Source: Chryseobacterium sp. S0630 (lineage in GTDB: Bacteria; Bacteroidota; Bacteroidia; Flavobacteriales; Weeksellaceae). Taken from it: a DNA stretch of 42,767 nucleotides. Of this stretch, positions 17,211 through 25,314 are shown one piece after another. Both the position numbers and the translations under genes were made by a program. The notes beneath the pieces were generated by a model. That model saw only the letters and a program-made list of their open reading frames with translations, had not been told where the DNA came from and searched no databases. Where the stretch lies: the NCBI RefSeq assembly GCF_024158915.1, contig NZ_JAMZGF010000048.1, forward strand, positions 1-42,767, written 5' to 3'. Numbering within the stretch: the first letter of the stretch is position 1; every line of letters begins with the position of its first letter.

Positions 17211-19334
17211 ATGATTTTACTGAGTATACACAACCTGAGTCTTCCTATAGAAGATCCGGTACTGAAGTTCCTGTTGGTACTGGTCATCATCCTTGCAGCA
17301 CCATTGCTGCTTAATAAAATTAAAGTTCCACACCTTTTGGGGCTTATCATCGCCGGAGCTATTATTGGTCCAAACGGATTCAATGTATTGTCCAGAGACA
17401 GCAGTATTGTAGTAACCGGAACCACCGGACTTCTTTACATTATGTTTCTGGCAGGGCTAGAGATTGATATGGGCGACTTTAAAAAGAACAAGTGGAAAAG
17501 TCTCACCTTTGGTATTTATACCTTTACCGTTCCTTTTGTATTAGGATATCTGGGTGGATATTACCTTCTTCACTTTTCAATGCTTACCTCTATTCTTTTT
17601 GCCAGTCTTTTTTCTTCTCACACCCTTATTGCGTATCCGTTGGTGAGCAAGTTGGGAATTGCGAAAAATAAGGCGGTTAATATCACTGTTGGAGGTACAA
17701 TGATCACAGATATTCTTGCCTTATTGGTACTTGCCGTGATTGTGGGAATGTCTCAAGGGGACGTAGGAACAGAATTTTGGGTTAAACTATCCGTTTCTTT
17801 TGTTGTTTTTGCCCTCATTGTACTTATTGTATTCCCTATTATAGGCCGTTGGTTTTTCAAAAGAGTGGATGACAAAATCTCTCAGTATATTTTTGTACTG
17901 GTTATGATTTACCTGGCTGCAATGCTGGCTGAACTGGCTGGTGTAGAAGCCATCATCGGGGCATTCTTTGCAGGATTAGCTTTAAACAGACTTATTCCTC
18001 ACACCTCTTCTCTGATGAATAGAGTTGAGTTTGTGGGAAATGCCATCTTTATTCCTTTCTTCCTGATCAGTGTAGGAATGTTGATTGATTTCAAGGTATT
18101 CTTCAAAAGCTGGGAAACCCTGGAAGTAGCCGGAATTATGCTGGTAGCATCCATCGGAGGAAAGTATCTTTCTGCTGTGGCCACTCAAAAGACATTCAGG
18201 CTGACCAAAGAGGAAGGAAAACTGATTTTCGGATTAAGTTCGGCTTCCGCAGCAGCAACACTGGCTTCAGTAATGGTAGGATATAACATCATCCTTTCTG
18301 AAACTGAAACCGGAGAACCGGTAAGATTACTGAATGAACACGTTCTGAACGGAAGTATTTTGCTGATTCTTATTTCGTGTACCATCTCTTCTTTCATTTC
18401 TATGGCAAGTGCCCAGAAAATTGCAGAAAGTGACAATGAAGATACAGTTTCCGGGAATACCCACGAGGAAGAAAGCATTCTCTTAGCCATTAATCATGAG
18501 GCAACTGTTGAAAGAATGGTGAATCTGGGAATCCTGATCAAAGCCCATTCTAACACAGAAGATCTTTTTGCCCTGAATGTAATCAATGAAGATAAAAACG
18601 AATCTTCAGTAAAGAACGCAGAGAAACTACTCCATCAGGCAGCAGATGCGGCAGCGGCAGCGGATGTTAAACTTCAGGCTCTAAAAAGATATGACAATGA
18701 TGTCATCAATGGAGTAAATAATGTGATTAAAGAACAGAAAATAACAGATCTTATTATCGGACTGGAAGACGAAAAAGGGTTCTCTCCTTCTTTTGTATAC
18801 AATCTTTATAATGGTTATCTGCAGAATGATGATGTGAATGTACTGGTTTACCATGCTGCACAACCGCTTTCCACTATTAAAAAATATGCTGTGATGATTC
18901 CCGAAAATGCTCATCAGGAAGCAGGATTCTTCCATGCCTTGCTGAGAGTCTGGAATATTGCCCGAAATTCAGGTGCTACAGTTGTCTTTTATGCTCCGGA
19001 AAATATCCTTGATATTCTTCAGAAAATCATTAAAAAAGCCAATATAGAAGCTGAATTTATTATCATGAATACCTGGCAGGATGGTGAAAGAACCGCTGCC
19101 CAGCTGAAAGATGATGAAGCTTTAATTATTCTGATGGCAAAACGCGGAATGAAATCTTATATTCCAAGAATGAGGCTGATTCCTGAACTTCTGAACAGAA
19201 ATCTGAGCGATAACAATTATCTTTTGATTTTCCCTTTCTCAGAATATGATAAAAACAGTCCGGAAATACGTTCGGTAGGAAATCATGGAGATTTCGTTGA
19301 GATTGGAAATGTGATTCAGAAGATTTTTAAGTAA
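17211..19334 (+). CDS. CPA2-family cation:proton antiporter with C-terminal USP region
   Basis: This is a 707-aa membrane protein. Residues ~15-400 form the Na+/H+-exchanger domain with 12 or so helices, including GLIIAGAIIGPNGF, GLLYIMFLAGLEIDM and VEAIIGAFFAGLALNRLIP. Residues ~425-700 are soluble and hold two universal-stress-protein-like units (ILLAINHEATVERMVNLG... and KYAVMIPENAHQEAGF...). No TrkA/RCK domain is evident, so regulation is more likely through the USP part. The exchanged cation (Na+ or K+) is unknown. It is translated just downstream of the lipoprotein in one operon. Confidence 0.9.
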   Translation: MILLSIHNLSLPIEDPVLKFLLVLVIILAAPLLLNKIKVPHLLGLIIAGAIIGPNGFNVLSRDSSIVVTGTTGLLYIMFLAGLEIDMGDFKKNKWKSLTFGIYTFTVPFVLGYLGGYYLLHFSMLTSILFASLFSSHTLIAYPLVSKLGIAKNKAVNITVGGTMITDILALLVLAVIVGMSQGDVGTEFWVKLSVSFVVFALIVLIVFPIIGRWFFKRVDDKISQYIFVLVMIYLAAMLAELAGVEAIIGAFFAGLALNRLIPHTSSLMNRVEFVGNAIFIPFFLISVGMLIDFKVFFKSWETLEVAGIMLVASIGGKYLSAVATQKTFRLTKEEGKLIFGLSSASAAATLASVMVGYNIILSETETGEPVRLLNEHVLNGSILLILISCTISSFISMASAQKIAESDNEDTVSGNTHEEESILLAINHEATVERMVNLGILIKAHSNTEDLFALNVINEDKNESSVKNAEKLLHQAADAAAAADVKLQALKRYDNDVINGVNNVIKEQKITDLIIGLEDEKGFSPSFVYNLYNGYLQNDDVNVLVYHAAQPLSTIKKYAVMIPENAHQEAGFFHALLRVWNIARNSGATVVFYAPENILDILQKIIKKANIEAEFIIMNTWQDGERTAAQLKDDEALIILMAKRGMKSYIPRMRLIPELLNRNLSDNNYLLIFPFSEYDKNSPEIRSVGNHGDFVEIGNVIQKIFK

Positions 19335-19416
19335 GAGAAGGGAAGCTGGAAGACGGATGATGGAGGTTACCAATGTGCGAATAATCATTTTTATTAAAAC
19401 ATCAAACAATTGAGTC

Positions 19417-19555
19417 ATCAATAGGATCGGGCTTTAGCCCGATATAAAAAATATGAATACATTTGGCTTTAGCCGAAACCTAAAATTAAGTTTCAGCTAA
19501 AGCCAATTTAATGGATAATTATTTATGAATGGGTTAAAGACCATTCCTATTGAAT
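19417..19555. repeat. Symmetric REP-like palindromic element, full copy
   Basis: The element is bounded by atcaatagg (19417-19425) and cctattgaat (19546-19555), which are inverted. Inside the left end is atcgggctttagcccgat, inside the right end a degenerate aatgggttaaagaccatt. The centre is a long hairpin whose arms ttggctttagccgaaac and gtttcagctaaagccaa surround about 10 bases. The whole 139 bp is therefore an inverted repeat. It carries no coding sequence. Confidence 0.85.
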
Positions 19556-19581
19556 TTCGTATTTTGGCCAAAAAATAACCT

Positions 19582-20394
19582 ATGAAACAAACTATCGGAT
19601 TTCTCTTCTTTTTTATGTCCATCATTATTTCTGCACAAAGCCTTACGCTTTCTGATAAAGAGCTGAAAAAGAAACTGGACTCTATCAAAACTGAAGGAAA
19701 TCTACTCTACTCTTACGAAAATGCGTCATGGCATGCAGGAGATCTTGTAGGCAGCAATAAAAGGCTTGCTGAAAATACCGGAAGCTATATCACCTATCAG
19801 AAAAATGACACCATCAAAACTTCCTTTCTTAATAAAGCCGGTAATATGGTGATCGCAGAACTTTCTTTCAAAAATAACCAAACAAAACCTGTCAAAGAAA
19901 ATTTTAAAGAAAGGGTAATTAATGAAACTGAAAACACTTTAAAAAATATCCGCTCAACTGTTATCCCGCAGTTATCTGATCCAAAATATGCGGTAACGGT
20001 ACCACAAGGCTATAGTCTTAATATGATTATTATTCCGTTTAATGAAAACTATAAAGTATATTTAATACCAGGTACCTCACAATCCGGAGTCATTCCTTTC
20101 GGAAATGATTATCTTTTTGTTTCTGATAAAAAAGGGAATATTATTTCTCATAAAAAATTTCATTCAAGACTTATTCCAACCTCTACAGTATTGGAAAATG
20201 GAGGAACAGTAACAATGTCTACTCACAGCCATTTGGTAACCAATCCTTTTATTTCGGCAACGGACATTTGTACGTTTAAACTCTATGCACCGCTTACAAC
20301 GTTGGAAGAATTTTCGATTTTGTCAACAGCTTTAGGAACTTATATTAAATACAATTATAAAAAAGACAATATTGAGGTGGTTAAGAAACCTTAA
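19582..20394 (+). CDS. Secreted protein of unknown function
   Basis: This 270-aa protein has a signal peptide (GFLFFFMSIIISAQS) and no lipobox, so it should be periplasmic or secreted. The mature part has a Lys-rich helix, then mixed alpha/beta segments such as YAVTVPQGYSLNMIIIPFN and NDYLFVSDKKGNIISHKKFH. A TMSTHSHLVTNPFISATDIC stretch lies near the C terminus. I do not recognise the family. It is bracketed on both sides by palindromic elements of the same family (19417-19555 and 20414-20569), and the left one ends only 26 bp before the ATG, so its promoter may lie at the element edge. Confidence 0.75.
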   Translation: MKQTIGFLFFFMSIIISAQSLTLSDKELKKKLDSIKTEGNLLYSYENASWHAGDLVGSNKRLAENTGSYITYQKNDTIKTSFLNKAGNMVIAELSFKNNQTKPVKENFKERVINETENTLKNIRSTVIPQLSDPKYAVTVPQGYSLNMIIIPFNENYKVYLIPGTSQSGVIPFGNDYLFVSDKKGNIISHKKFHSRLIPTSTVLENGGTVTMSTHSHLVTNPFISATDICTFKLYAPLTTLEEFSILSTALGTYIKYNYKKDNIEVVKKP

Positions 20395-20413
20395 TTATAA
20401 AAATATTTAAACC

Positions 20414-20569
20414 ATCAATAGCGTCGGGTTTTAGCCCGATGTGAACAATCGAAATAAAATTGGCTTTAGCCGAAACCTAAAATAAAGTTTTGGCTAAAGC
20501 CATTTGAAAGGATAATTATTGATAAACGGGCTCTCTTCGACTAAGCTCAGGATAATATTCCTATTGAAT
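20414..20569. repeat. REP-like palindromic element, interrupted copy
   Basis: The left end is atcaatagc then gtcgggttttagcccgat (20414-20440). The central hairpin tggctttagccgaaac/gttttggctaaagcca spans 20461-20502, and the right end is cctattgaat (20560-20569). The right palindrome is replaced by acgggctctcttcgactaag and ctcaggataa, so that side seems to have acquired a different sequence. Confidence 0.8.
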
Positions 20570-20580
20570 GAATTCAAAAA

Positions 20581-20625
20581 TAAAAGGGAGCTGTTTTAAA
20601 GATAAAAACAGCTCCCTTTTATTAT
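20581..20625. terminator. Strong bidirectional terminator downstream of purK
   Basis: aaaagggagctgtttt (20582-20597) and aaaacagctccctttt (20605-20620) form a perfect 16-bp stem with a 7-nt loop. A and T tracts lie on both sides. Confidence 0.92.
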
Positions 20626-20637
20626 TTTAAACTGATA

Positions 20638-21750
20638 TTACTCAGCAATTACTCTTACCATTCCTTTCACCTGTACAAGCTTTTCCATCAGCTCTTCTCT
20701 GGAATCTGCGAGAACATTGATATGTCCCATTTTTCTTCCCGGTTTGGTTTCTGTTTTTCCGTATAAATGAATGTAAGTTTCAGGAAGCTTAAGAACATCA
20801 TCCATTCCTTCATACACTACTTTTCCGGAATATCCTTCTGCTCCCACCAGATTTAGCATTCCACTGTAAGTAATAGCATCGGTATCTGCTAAAGGCAAGT
20901 TTTTCACCACACGGTACATCTGCTCAAATTGCGAGTTGGTATTTCCCTCCTGGCTCTGGTGCCCTGAATTGTGAAGTCTTGGTGCTGTTTCATTCACCCA
21001 TATTTTTCCTTCTTTATCAAGGAATAATTCAATAGCAAATAACCCGGGAGAGTTTACTGCCGCTAAGAATTTTTCCGTAATAGAATCAATCTGATTCTGA
21101 ACATCTTCTGTTAAAAGAACCGGACATACATTGAAATCTAAAAGATTCAGCTTTGGATCGGCTACCATTTCCGTTACCGGAAAAATATTGGTTTCTCCTT
21201 TTTCGTTTCTTGCGACGATAACAGAAAGCTCTTTTTCAATATCAACAAGACTTTCAATCACAGAAGCTTCTGTCCATAGATTCTGATAGTCTTCTTCCGT
21301 TTTAATCACCTGTACTCCTTTTCCATCGTATCCTCCTGTATTCATTTTCTGAACAAACGGCAATGGCATGATGATTTTCTCATCACTGTTCCATACCACC
21401 TGAAATTCCGGGCTTGGAATATCATGAGCTTTATAAAATTCTTTCTGAAGGATCTTTTGCTGAATTGTTTTGATGATATTGGCATTCGGAACTACTTTTA
21501 TTCCCTGTTTTTCAAGTTCTGCCAATGCATCAGCATTTACGTGCTCAATTTCAATGGTTACAACATCTTTATCTTTTCCGAAGTTCAAAACCGTTTCATA
21601 GTCATTGAAATTTCCCTGCGTAAAATACGAGATATTATGACATGGTGCATCAGAAGCCGGATCCAGAGTATAAAACTCATCATCATACTTCAGTGCACTT
21701 TGTATCAACATTCTTCCCAGCTGTCCGCCTCCCAGAATTCCTATTTTCAT
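20638..21750 (-). CDS. purK: 5-(carboxyamino)imidazole ribonucleotide synthase
   Basis: This 370-aa ATP-grasp enzyme makes N5-CAIR from AIR, bicarbonate and ATP, the step before PurE. It starts with the GILGGGQLGRML motif of the AIR-binding domain. The ATP-grasp part has PFVQKMNTGGYDGKGVQV, and FAIELFLDKEGKIWVNETAPRLHNSGH carries the catalytic metal ligands and is diagnostic for PurK. Length matches the family. It lies 24 bp after the DUF1543 gene and appears to be the second gene of that operon, while purE is 6.3 kb away. The strong stem-loop at 20581-20625 ends the transcript. Confidence 0.97.
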   Translation of the reverse strand: MKIGILGGGQLGRMLIQSALKYDDEFYTLDPASDAPCHNISYFTQGNFNDYETVLNFGKDKDVVTIEIEHVNADALAELEKQGIKVVPNANIIKTIQQKILQKEFYKAHDIPSPEFQVVWNSDEKIIMPLPFVQKMNTGGYDGKGVQVIKTEEDYQNLWTEASVIESLVDIEKELSVIVARNEKGETNIFPVTEMVADPKLNLLDFNVCPVLLTEDVQNQIDSITEKFLAAVNSPGLFAIELFLDKEGKIWVNETAPRLHNSGHQSQEGNTNSQFEQMYRVVKNLPLADTDAITYSGMLNLVGAEGYSGKVVYEGMDDVLKLPETYIHLYGKTETKPGRKMGHINVLADSREELMEKLVQVKGMVRVIAE

Positions 21751-21774
21751 TTTTTATTTTTATTAGATTTACTC

Positions 21775-22338
21775 TTATTGAATTTTATCAATTTTTAAAT
21801 ACCCTAGCCCCATTGGGTTCTCCTGATTTTCTTCATCAGACTTTTGAAGAATGATCGTATATTTTTCTTTCATACAGGCAGGAAGAATATCACTTACATT
21901 GAAAATATCATCAATATCCACTCCATGCTTATCATCAATATGACTTACTGCACCTTCAAACCCCATGGTCTGATAAAATTCCGTAGCTTTTGCTCTTTTT
22001 ATAATCTCTCCCATAGACTGCCCTACCATTAAGTGCTGCTCATGAAATTCTTCAAAGAAACCAGGTTTATAACCACCTAAATTCAGAAAAAACAACTGGT
22101 TTTCTGATGTTTTTTCACCTTTTTCTACAATTTCCACCTTGTACCCGTCTGCAAATCTCACTTCCTGGTAACAATCCAGGTGAATTTTCCCCTCTGCTTC
22201 CTTCCAAAATTCTTTCATATCAGGAATCAGATCTTTCAGATTCTCCGCTATTCCGAAGAAAACATCGTGCTGCTCTATATTTCTGCCTTTGGGTGTTGCC
22301 CCGAGGATGACATAAAATAATTTCAATTCATTTTTCAT
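21775..22338 (-). CDS. DUF1543 domain protein
   Basis: This 187-aa cytoplasmic protein has the DUF1543 pattern: FYVILGATPKGRNIEQHDVFFGIA near the N terminus and LFFLNLGGYKPGFFEEFHEQHLMVG in the middle. A related second half, KHGVDIDDIFNVSDILP, echoes the first. No catalytic residues are established for the family that I know of. It heads an operon with purK, so a role in purine metabolism is conceivable but not shown. The -7 box sits five bases before its ATG, so the mRNA may be leaderless. Confidence 0.85.
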   Translation of the reverse strand: MKNELKLFYVILGATPKGRNIEQHDVFFGIAENLKDLIPDMKEFWKEAEGKIHLDCYQEVRFADGYKVEIVEKGEKTSENQLFFLNLGGYKPGFFEEFHEQHLMVGQSMGEIIKRAKATEFYQTMGFEGAVSHIDDKHGVDIDDIFNVSDILPACMKEKYTIILQKSDEENQENPMGLGYLKIDKIQ

Positions 22339-22343
22339 GCATA

Positions 22344-22373
22344 CAAAAATACGTTAAATTTATCTTTTTCAAA
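22344..22373 (-). promoter_or_regulatory. Divergent promoter for DUF1543-purK
   Basis: On the minus strand, tttg (22373-22370) is followed after 18 bases by tatttttg (22351-22344), a good TTTG/TAnnTTTG pair. The -7 box ends five bases before the ATG at 22338. Confidence 0.65.
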
Positions 22374-22375
22374 TG

Positions 22376-22407
22376 TTTGGCAGACTACTACAATAATTTT
22401 ATATTTG
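22376..22407 (+). promoter_or_regulatory. Divergent promoter for the TauE/SafE-DUF1634 pair
   Basis: tttg (22376-22379) is followed after 20 bases by tatatttg (22400-22407), the best Bacteroidota-type promoter in the window. It lies back to back with the minus-strand promoter; the two -33 elements are only two bases apart. The start codon is at 22424. Confidence 0.72.
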
Positions 22408-22423
22408 TAGTATTATTTGTAGT

Positions 22424-23254
22424 ATGTCAGAAATCATCATACTCTTCCTTGGCGCAATTTCCGCGGGTCTTTTAGGTTCACTTACGGGTTTAGGAGGGGG
22501 AGTTATCATCATTCCTTTATTAACGCTAGGTTTTGGCGTTCCAATGCATTATGCTATCGGTGCTTCGCTCATTTCTGTGATCGGAACCTCTTCCGGTGCG
22601 GCTGTAGCTTTCGTAAAAGAAGGTTTTACGAATATGAGAATCGGGATGTTTCTCGAAATAGCCACCACCGCAGGAGCTATTGTGGGCGCTCTGGTTTCAG
22701 GAATGCTTAACCCAAATACAATTGGAATTATTTTCGCAAGTATTCTTCTTTTAACGGTTATTTTAAATCTTAAAGGAAAGCCAGATCACCAGGAACCTTT
22801 GGTGAAAGGAAGTCTTGAAGAGAAACTGAAACTGTACGGAACATTCCCTGATAAAGGAGTTTTGAAAAGCTATTCTGCAAGAAATACCATTCCTGGATTT
22901 TTGATGATGATGTTTGCAGGGGCAATGTCCGGACTTTTAGGAATTGGTTCCGGTGCGTTGAAAGTATTGGCAATGGACAATATGATGAAGCTTCCTTTCA
23001 AAGTATCTACCACTACCAGTAATTTCATGATCGGAGTAACAGCAGTAGCCAGTGCCCTGATCTATTTTCAGAGAGGTGAAATTATTCCGGTAATTGTAGC
23101 TCCGGTATTGATTGGTGTTGTCATCGGAAGTTTTATAGGATCAAAAACCCTGATGGTATCAAAGACCAAAAAATTAAAAGTATTTTTTGCCATTGTGATT
23201 ACCATTCTTTCAATTTATATGATGTATAACGGTATCAACAAAAGCTTCAGATAA
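22424..23254 (+). CDS. TauE/SafE (TSUP) family permease
   Basis: This 276-aa inner-membrane protein has two homologous halves, each with a glycine-rich membrane motif: GLLGSLTGLGGGVIIIPLL at the start and FAGAMSGLLGIGSGALKVLAM in the middle. These mark the TSUP family, which exports or imports sulfite, sulfoacetate and related anions. The substrate is not evident, and no sulfur-metabolism genes are nearby. The stop codon shares one base with the ATG of the next gene (taatg), indicating translational coupling. Confidence 0.92.
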   Translation: MSEIIILFLGAISAGLLGSLTGLGGGVIIIPLLTLGFGVPMHYAIGASLISVIGTSSGAAVAFVKEGFTNMRIGMFLEIATTAGAIVGALVSGMLNPNTIGIIFASILLLTVILNLKGKPDHQEPLVKGSLEEKLKLYGTFPDKGVLKSYSARNTIPGFLMMMFAGAMSGLLGIGSGALKVLAMDNMMKLPFKVSTTTSNFMIGVTAVASALIYFQRGEIIPVIVAPVLIGVVIGSFIGSKTLMVSKTKKLKVFFAIVITILSIYMMYNGINKSFR

Positions 23255-23637
23255 TGAAAAAGAATTTTACAGATGTAGATCTGAACCGTTCGGTAGGAAA
23301 CCTTCTGAGATTAGGTGTTATTCTTTCTGTGGCTACATCGCTTATTGGTTTTATTAAGTTATTTTTTGAAGGCTTTAAAATGCCCGAAAAATATACCAGC
23401 CTTGTGGTAGGTACTTCTTCTGAAAAAGTATGGGGACATTTCTGGGACTCTTTATGTAAAGGAGAAGGTACGGCTATTATTCAGCTGGGTATTCTTTTGT
23501 TGATCTTCACGCCCCTGATGAGAATTGTTTTCGCTTTAATAGGCTATTTAAAAGAAAAAGACTACGTATATGTAGTCATTTCTTCTATTGTTTTAGCGAT
23601 TATGGCAGTGAGTTTCTTTGCAGGTTACGCCCACTAA
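23254..23637 (+). CDS. DUF1634 membrane protein
   Basis: This 127-aa protein has three predicted helices, about residues 17-35, 70-95 and 105-125. The opening LNRSVGNLLRLGVILSVATSLIG and the TPLMRIVFALIGYLKEKDYVYV segment are the DUF1634 pattern. In many bacteria DUF1634 genes sit next to TSUP permeases, as here, so it may be a partner subunit; that is inference. It overlaps the permease gene by one base. Its stop lies three bases from the convergent VOC gene, so there is almost no room for a terminator. Confidence 0.9.
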   Translation: MKKNFTDVDLNRSVGNLLRLGVILSVATSLIGFIKLFFEGFKMPEKYTSLVVGTSSEKVWGHFWDSLCKGEGTAIIQLGILLLIFTPLMRIVFALIGYLKEKDYVYVVISSIVLAIMAVSFFAGYAH

Positions 23638-23640
23638 TTT

Positions 23641-24018
23641 TTACATTTCATAGAACTCTAACGGCAGCTGGTCGGGATCCTGGGTAAAGAAAAATTCTTT
23701 TCCGGTGAATTCGTCTATGCGGATTTCTTCACAGATTAATCCTTTTTCTACCAGTTCATTTCGTTTTTCTGTAACATTCTCCACGGAGAAAGCAAGATGC
23801 CTTAAGCCACATGCTTCGGGGCGTGACGGACGTTGTGGAGGATCCGGAAAAGAGAATAATTCTATCACATAATGCTCTCCGATTGCCAGATCAAGTTTAT
23901 AAGACTGTCTTTCTTCACGGTATACTTCACGGATGATATTCAGCTCTAAAATTTCTGTATAAAATTTCTTTGAAACAGCATAATCTGAACAGATGATGGC
24001 AATATGATGGATTTTCAT
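23641..24018 (-). CDS. VOC-family metalloenzyme (GloA2/YaeR-like)
   Basis: This 125-aa single-module glyoxalase/bleomycin-resistance-fold protein has the four metal-ligand positions H5, E53, H74 (GLRHLAFSVE) and E121 (LPLEFYE). The sequence style (IHHIAIICSDYAVSKKFYTE, DPDQLPLEFYE) fits the YaeR/GloA2 branch, whose substrate is not certain; some members act as lactoylglutathione lyase-like enzymes. It is cytoplasmic, has no signal peptide and lies 31 bp downstream of the NTF2-like gene on the same strand. Confidence 0.87.
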   Translation of the reverse strand: MKIHHIAIICSDYAVSKKFYTEILELNIIREVYREERQSYKLDLAIGEHYVIELFSFPDPPQRPSRPEACGLRHLAFSVENVTEKRNELVEKGLICEEIRIDEFTGKEFFFTQDPDQLPLEFYEM

Positions 24019-24049
24019 TTTTTTAATTTTAATCTACTTCTTAATTCTA

Positions 24050-24490
24050 TTATTGTATTTCTTTACAGTTATCTTTTCTTCTTGTGTCAATAATATACTG
24101 AATTTTCCATTCATTATTCTGCTTCACCAGTTGAAAACTATTTGCTCCACAATGTGATAATTTTCCTTTTACATAAAAAGAATAAGGGGTAAACACACTT
24201 GCCAGATTTCCATCCGTATGAATGGCTTCTACGATAATTCTTTCCTCCAAATCTCCCTTTGGAAACTTAGAAACTGAAGTAACAAAATCATGTATACTAT
24301 CACTTTTTACAGTACCGTCTTTTGTGATGGTTTGAAGCACTGCATTCTCCGCAAAAGCTGATTTCACCAATTCCGGATCTGCATTTTTCATACCAAGAAA
24401 CAGATTACGGATAGGTTTTTCAATATCCCGATTCTGCTGACCGAAAACTGAAATACTGACGAGCAGAAGAATACAAGCAATTTTTTTCAT
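24050..24490 (-). CDS. Secreted NTF2-like (SnoaL/DUF4440-type) protein
   Basis: This 146-aa protein has a signal peptide (CILLLVSISVFGQ), so I start at the ATG at 24490. The 21-residue extension to 24553 would place charged residues before the signal. The fold is suggested by IEKPIRNLFLGMKNADPELVKSAFAENAVL, then VEAIHTDGNLASVFTPYSFYVKGKLSHCGANSFQLVK and NEWKIQYIIDTRR, the usual NTF2 helix-plus-sheet order. Family members are enzymes or binding proteins with varied ligands, so the function remains open. It probably shares a transcript with the VOC gene downstream. Confidence 0.82.
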   Translation of the reverse strand: MKKIACILLLVSISVFGQQNRDIEKPIRNLFLGMKNADPELVKSAFAENAVLQTITKDGTVKSDSIHDFVTSVSKFPKGDLEERIIVEAIHTDGNLASVFTPYSFYVKGKLSHCGANSFQLVKQNNEWKIQYIIDTRRKDNCKEIQ

Positions 24491-24620
24491 ATGATGAATT
24501 TTAAGAAATAAAAATAGGGAAAATAATGGTTCAGCTGAACGATTTTTCTTCAAATGCTACCATCATATAGAATGACAACATTTGTTAGTATCATTTTAAT
24601 TGTTGATATCCTGAACCCTT

Positions 24621-24689
24621 GTCATTCCGTAGGAATCTAAGTAGGATGTTTTTATTTTAAGTTGATAGTTTGGATTCCTACAGAATGAC
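24621..24689. repeat. Hairpin repeat of the gtcattccgtaggaatctaa family, left of the GIY-YIG gene
   Basis: Arm gtcattccgtaggaatctaa (24621-24640) faces ttggattcctacagaatgac (24670-24689), inverted with two mismatches over 20 bp, and a 29-base loop. Degenerate arms of the same type occur at about 24568-24579 and 24733-24790. The gap 24491-24856 otherwise contains no gene. Confidence 0.88.
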
Positions 24690-24856
24690 AATATTGGTAT
24701 TTATCTCATTCTTAGATTGATGACAAAAGTTTTATCGTTCCGTAGAAATTGAAAAAAGAAATCATAGTCATCAGCATAGAATGAAAGTTACCATGAAACA
24801 CAACATTAAAAATTCTAAAACATTTTTTTGTAACTTTTGTGAAAACAAACACACAA

Positions 24857-25177
24857 ATGATAGAATTTCCAACAGGTATATACACCTATTATATCTATAT
24901 TTTGACCAATAAAAGCAGAAGTGTTTTATATACAGGGGTGACCGGTAATCTTCACAAAAGATTATATCAGCACAAAACAAAGTTGAATCCTACCAGCTTT
25001 ACAGCAAGATATAATCTTGAATTTCTAATTTACTACGAAAAATTTGATTGGATTCATCATGCTATTGAAAGGGAAAAGGAAATCAAAAACTGGACAAGAG
25101 CTAAAAAACTTGAATTAATAAGATCTGTAAATCCTAATTTAGAATTTTTGAATTATTTGTTTGAAAACTGGAATTAA
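24857..25177 (+). CDS. Small GIY-YIG nuclease-domain protein
   Basis: This 106-aa protein is essentially one GIY-YIG domain. The motif pair appears as TYYIYILTN and LYTGVTGNLHKRLYQHK, with the catalytic Arg in HKRLYQH and the metal-binding Glu in the EREKEIKNW segment. Genes of this size are common in Bacteroidota and resemble the UvrC nuclease domain. The ATG at 24857 is preferred over GTG at 24839, because the GTG overlaps a taacttttg sequence that looks like the -7 box. The gene sits between two near-identical hairpin repeats (24621-24689 and 25254-25314). Biological role and DNA target are unknown. Confidence 0.85.
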   Translation: MIEFPTGIYTYYIYILTNKSRSVLYTGVTGNLHKRLYQHKTKLNPTSFTARYNLEFLIYYEKFDWIHHAIEREKEIKNWTRAKKLELIRSVNPNLEFLNYLFENWN

Positions 25178-25253
25178 TGCTATGATAATTAAATTTCTAT
25201 GAATATCAATTATTACATATTATCAACTGAATGTGTAATAAAACACGAATTTT

Positions 25254-25314
25254 GTCATTCCGTAGGAATCTAAACAAAGTATAATTGAGGGAGCTTGGAT
25301 TCCTGCGGAATGAC
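25254..25314. repeat. Hairpin repeat of the gtcattccgtaggaatctaa family, right of the GIY-YIG gene
   Basis: Arm gtcattccgtaggaatctaa (25254-25273) is identical to the left copy. Its partner ttggattcctgcggaatgac (25295-25314) differs from perfect pairing at two positions. The loop is 21 bases and the outer flanks ttt/aaa extend the stem. Confidence 0.88.

Noticed and set aside
20638..21750. Third ATP-grasp protein as part of the graspetide system
   Set aside because: The sequence is clearly PurK, a purine enzyme of the same superfold.
24839..24856. GTG start for the GIY-YIG gene
   Set aside because: The GTG overlaps the putative -7 box, so it would probably not be on the transcript; the ATG at 24857 starts right before the domain.
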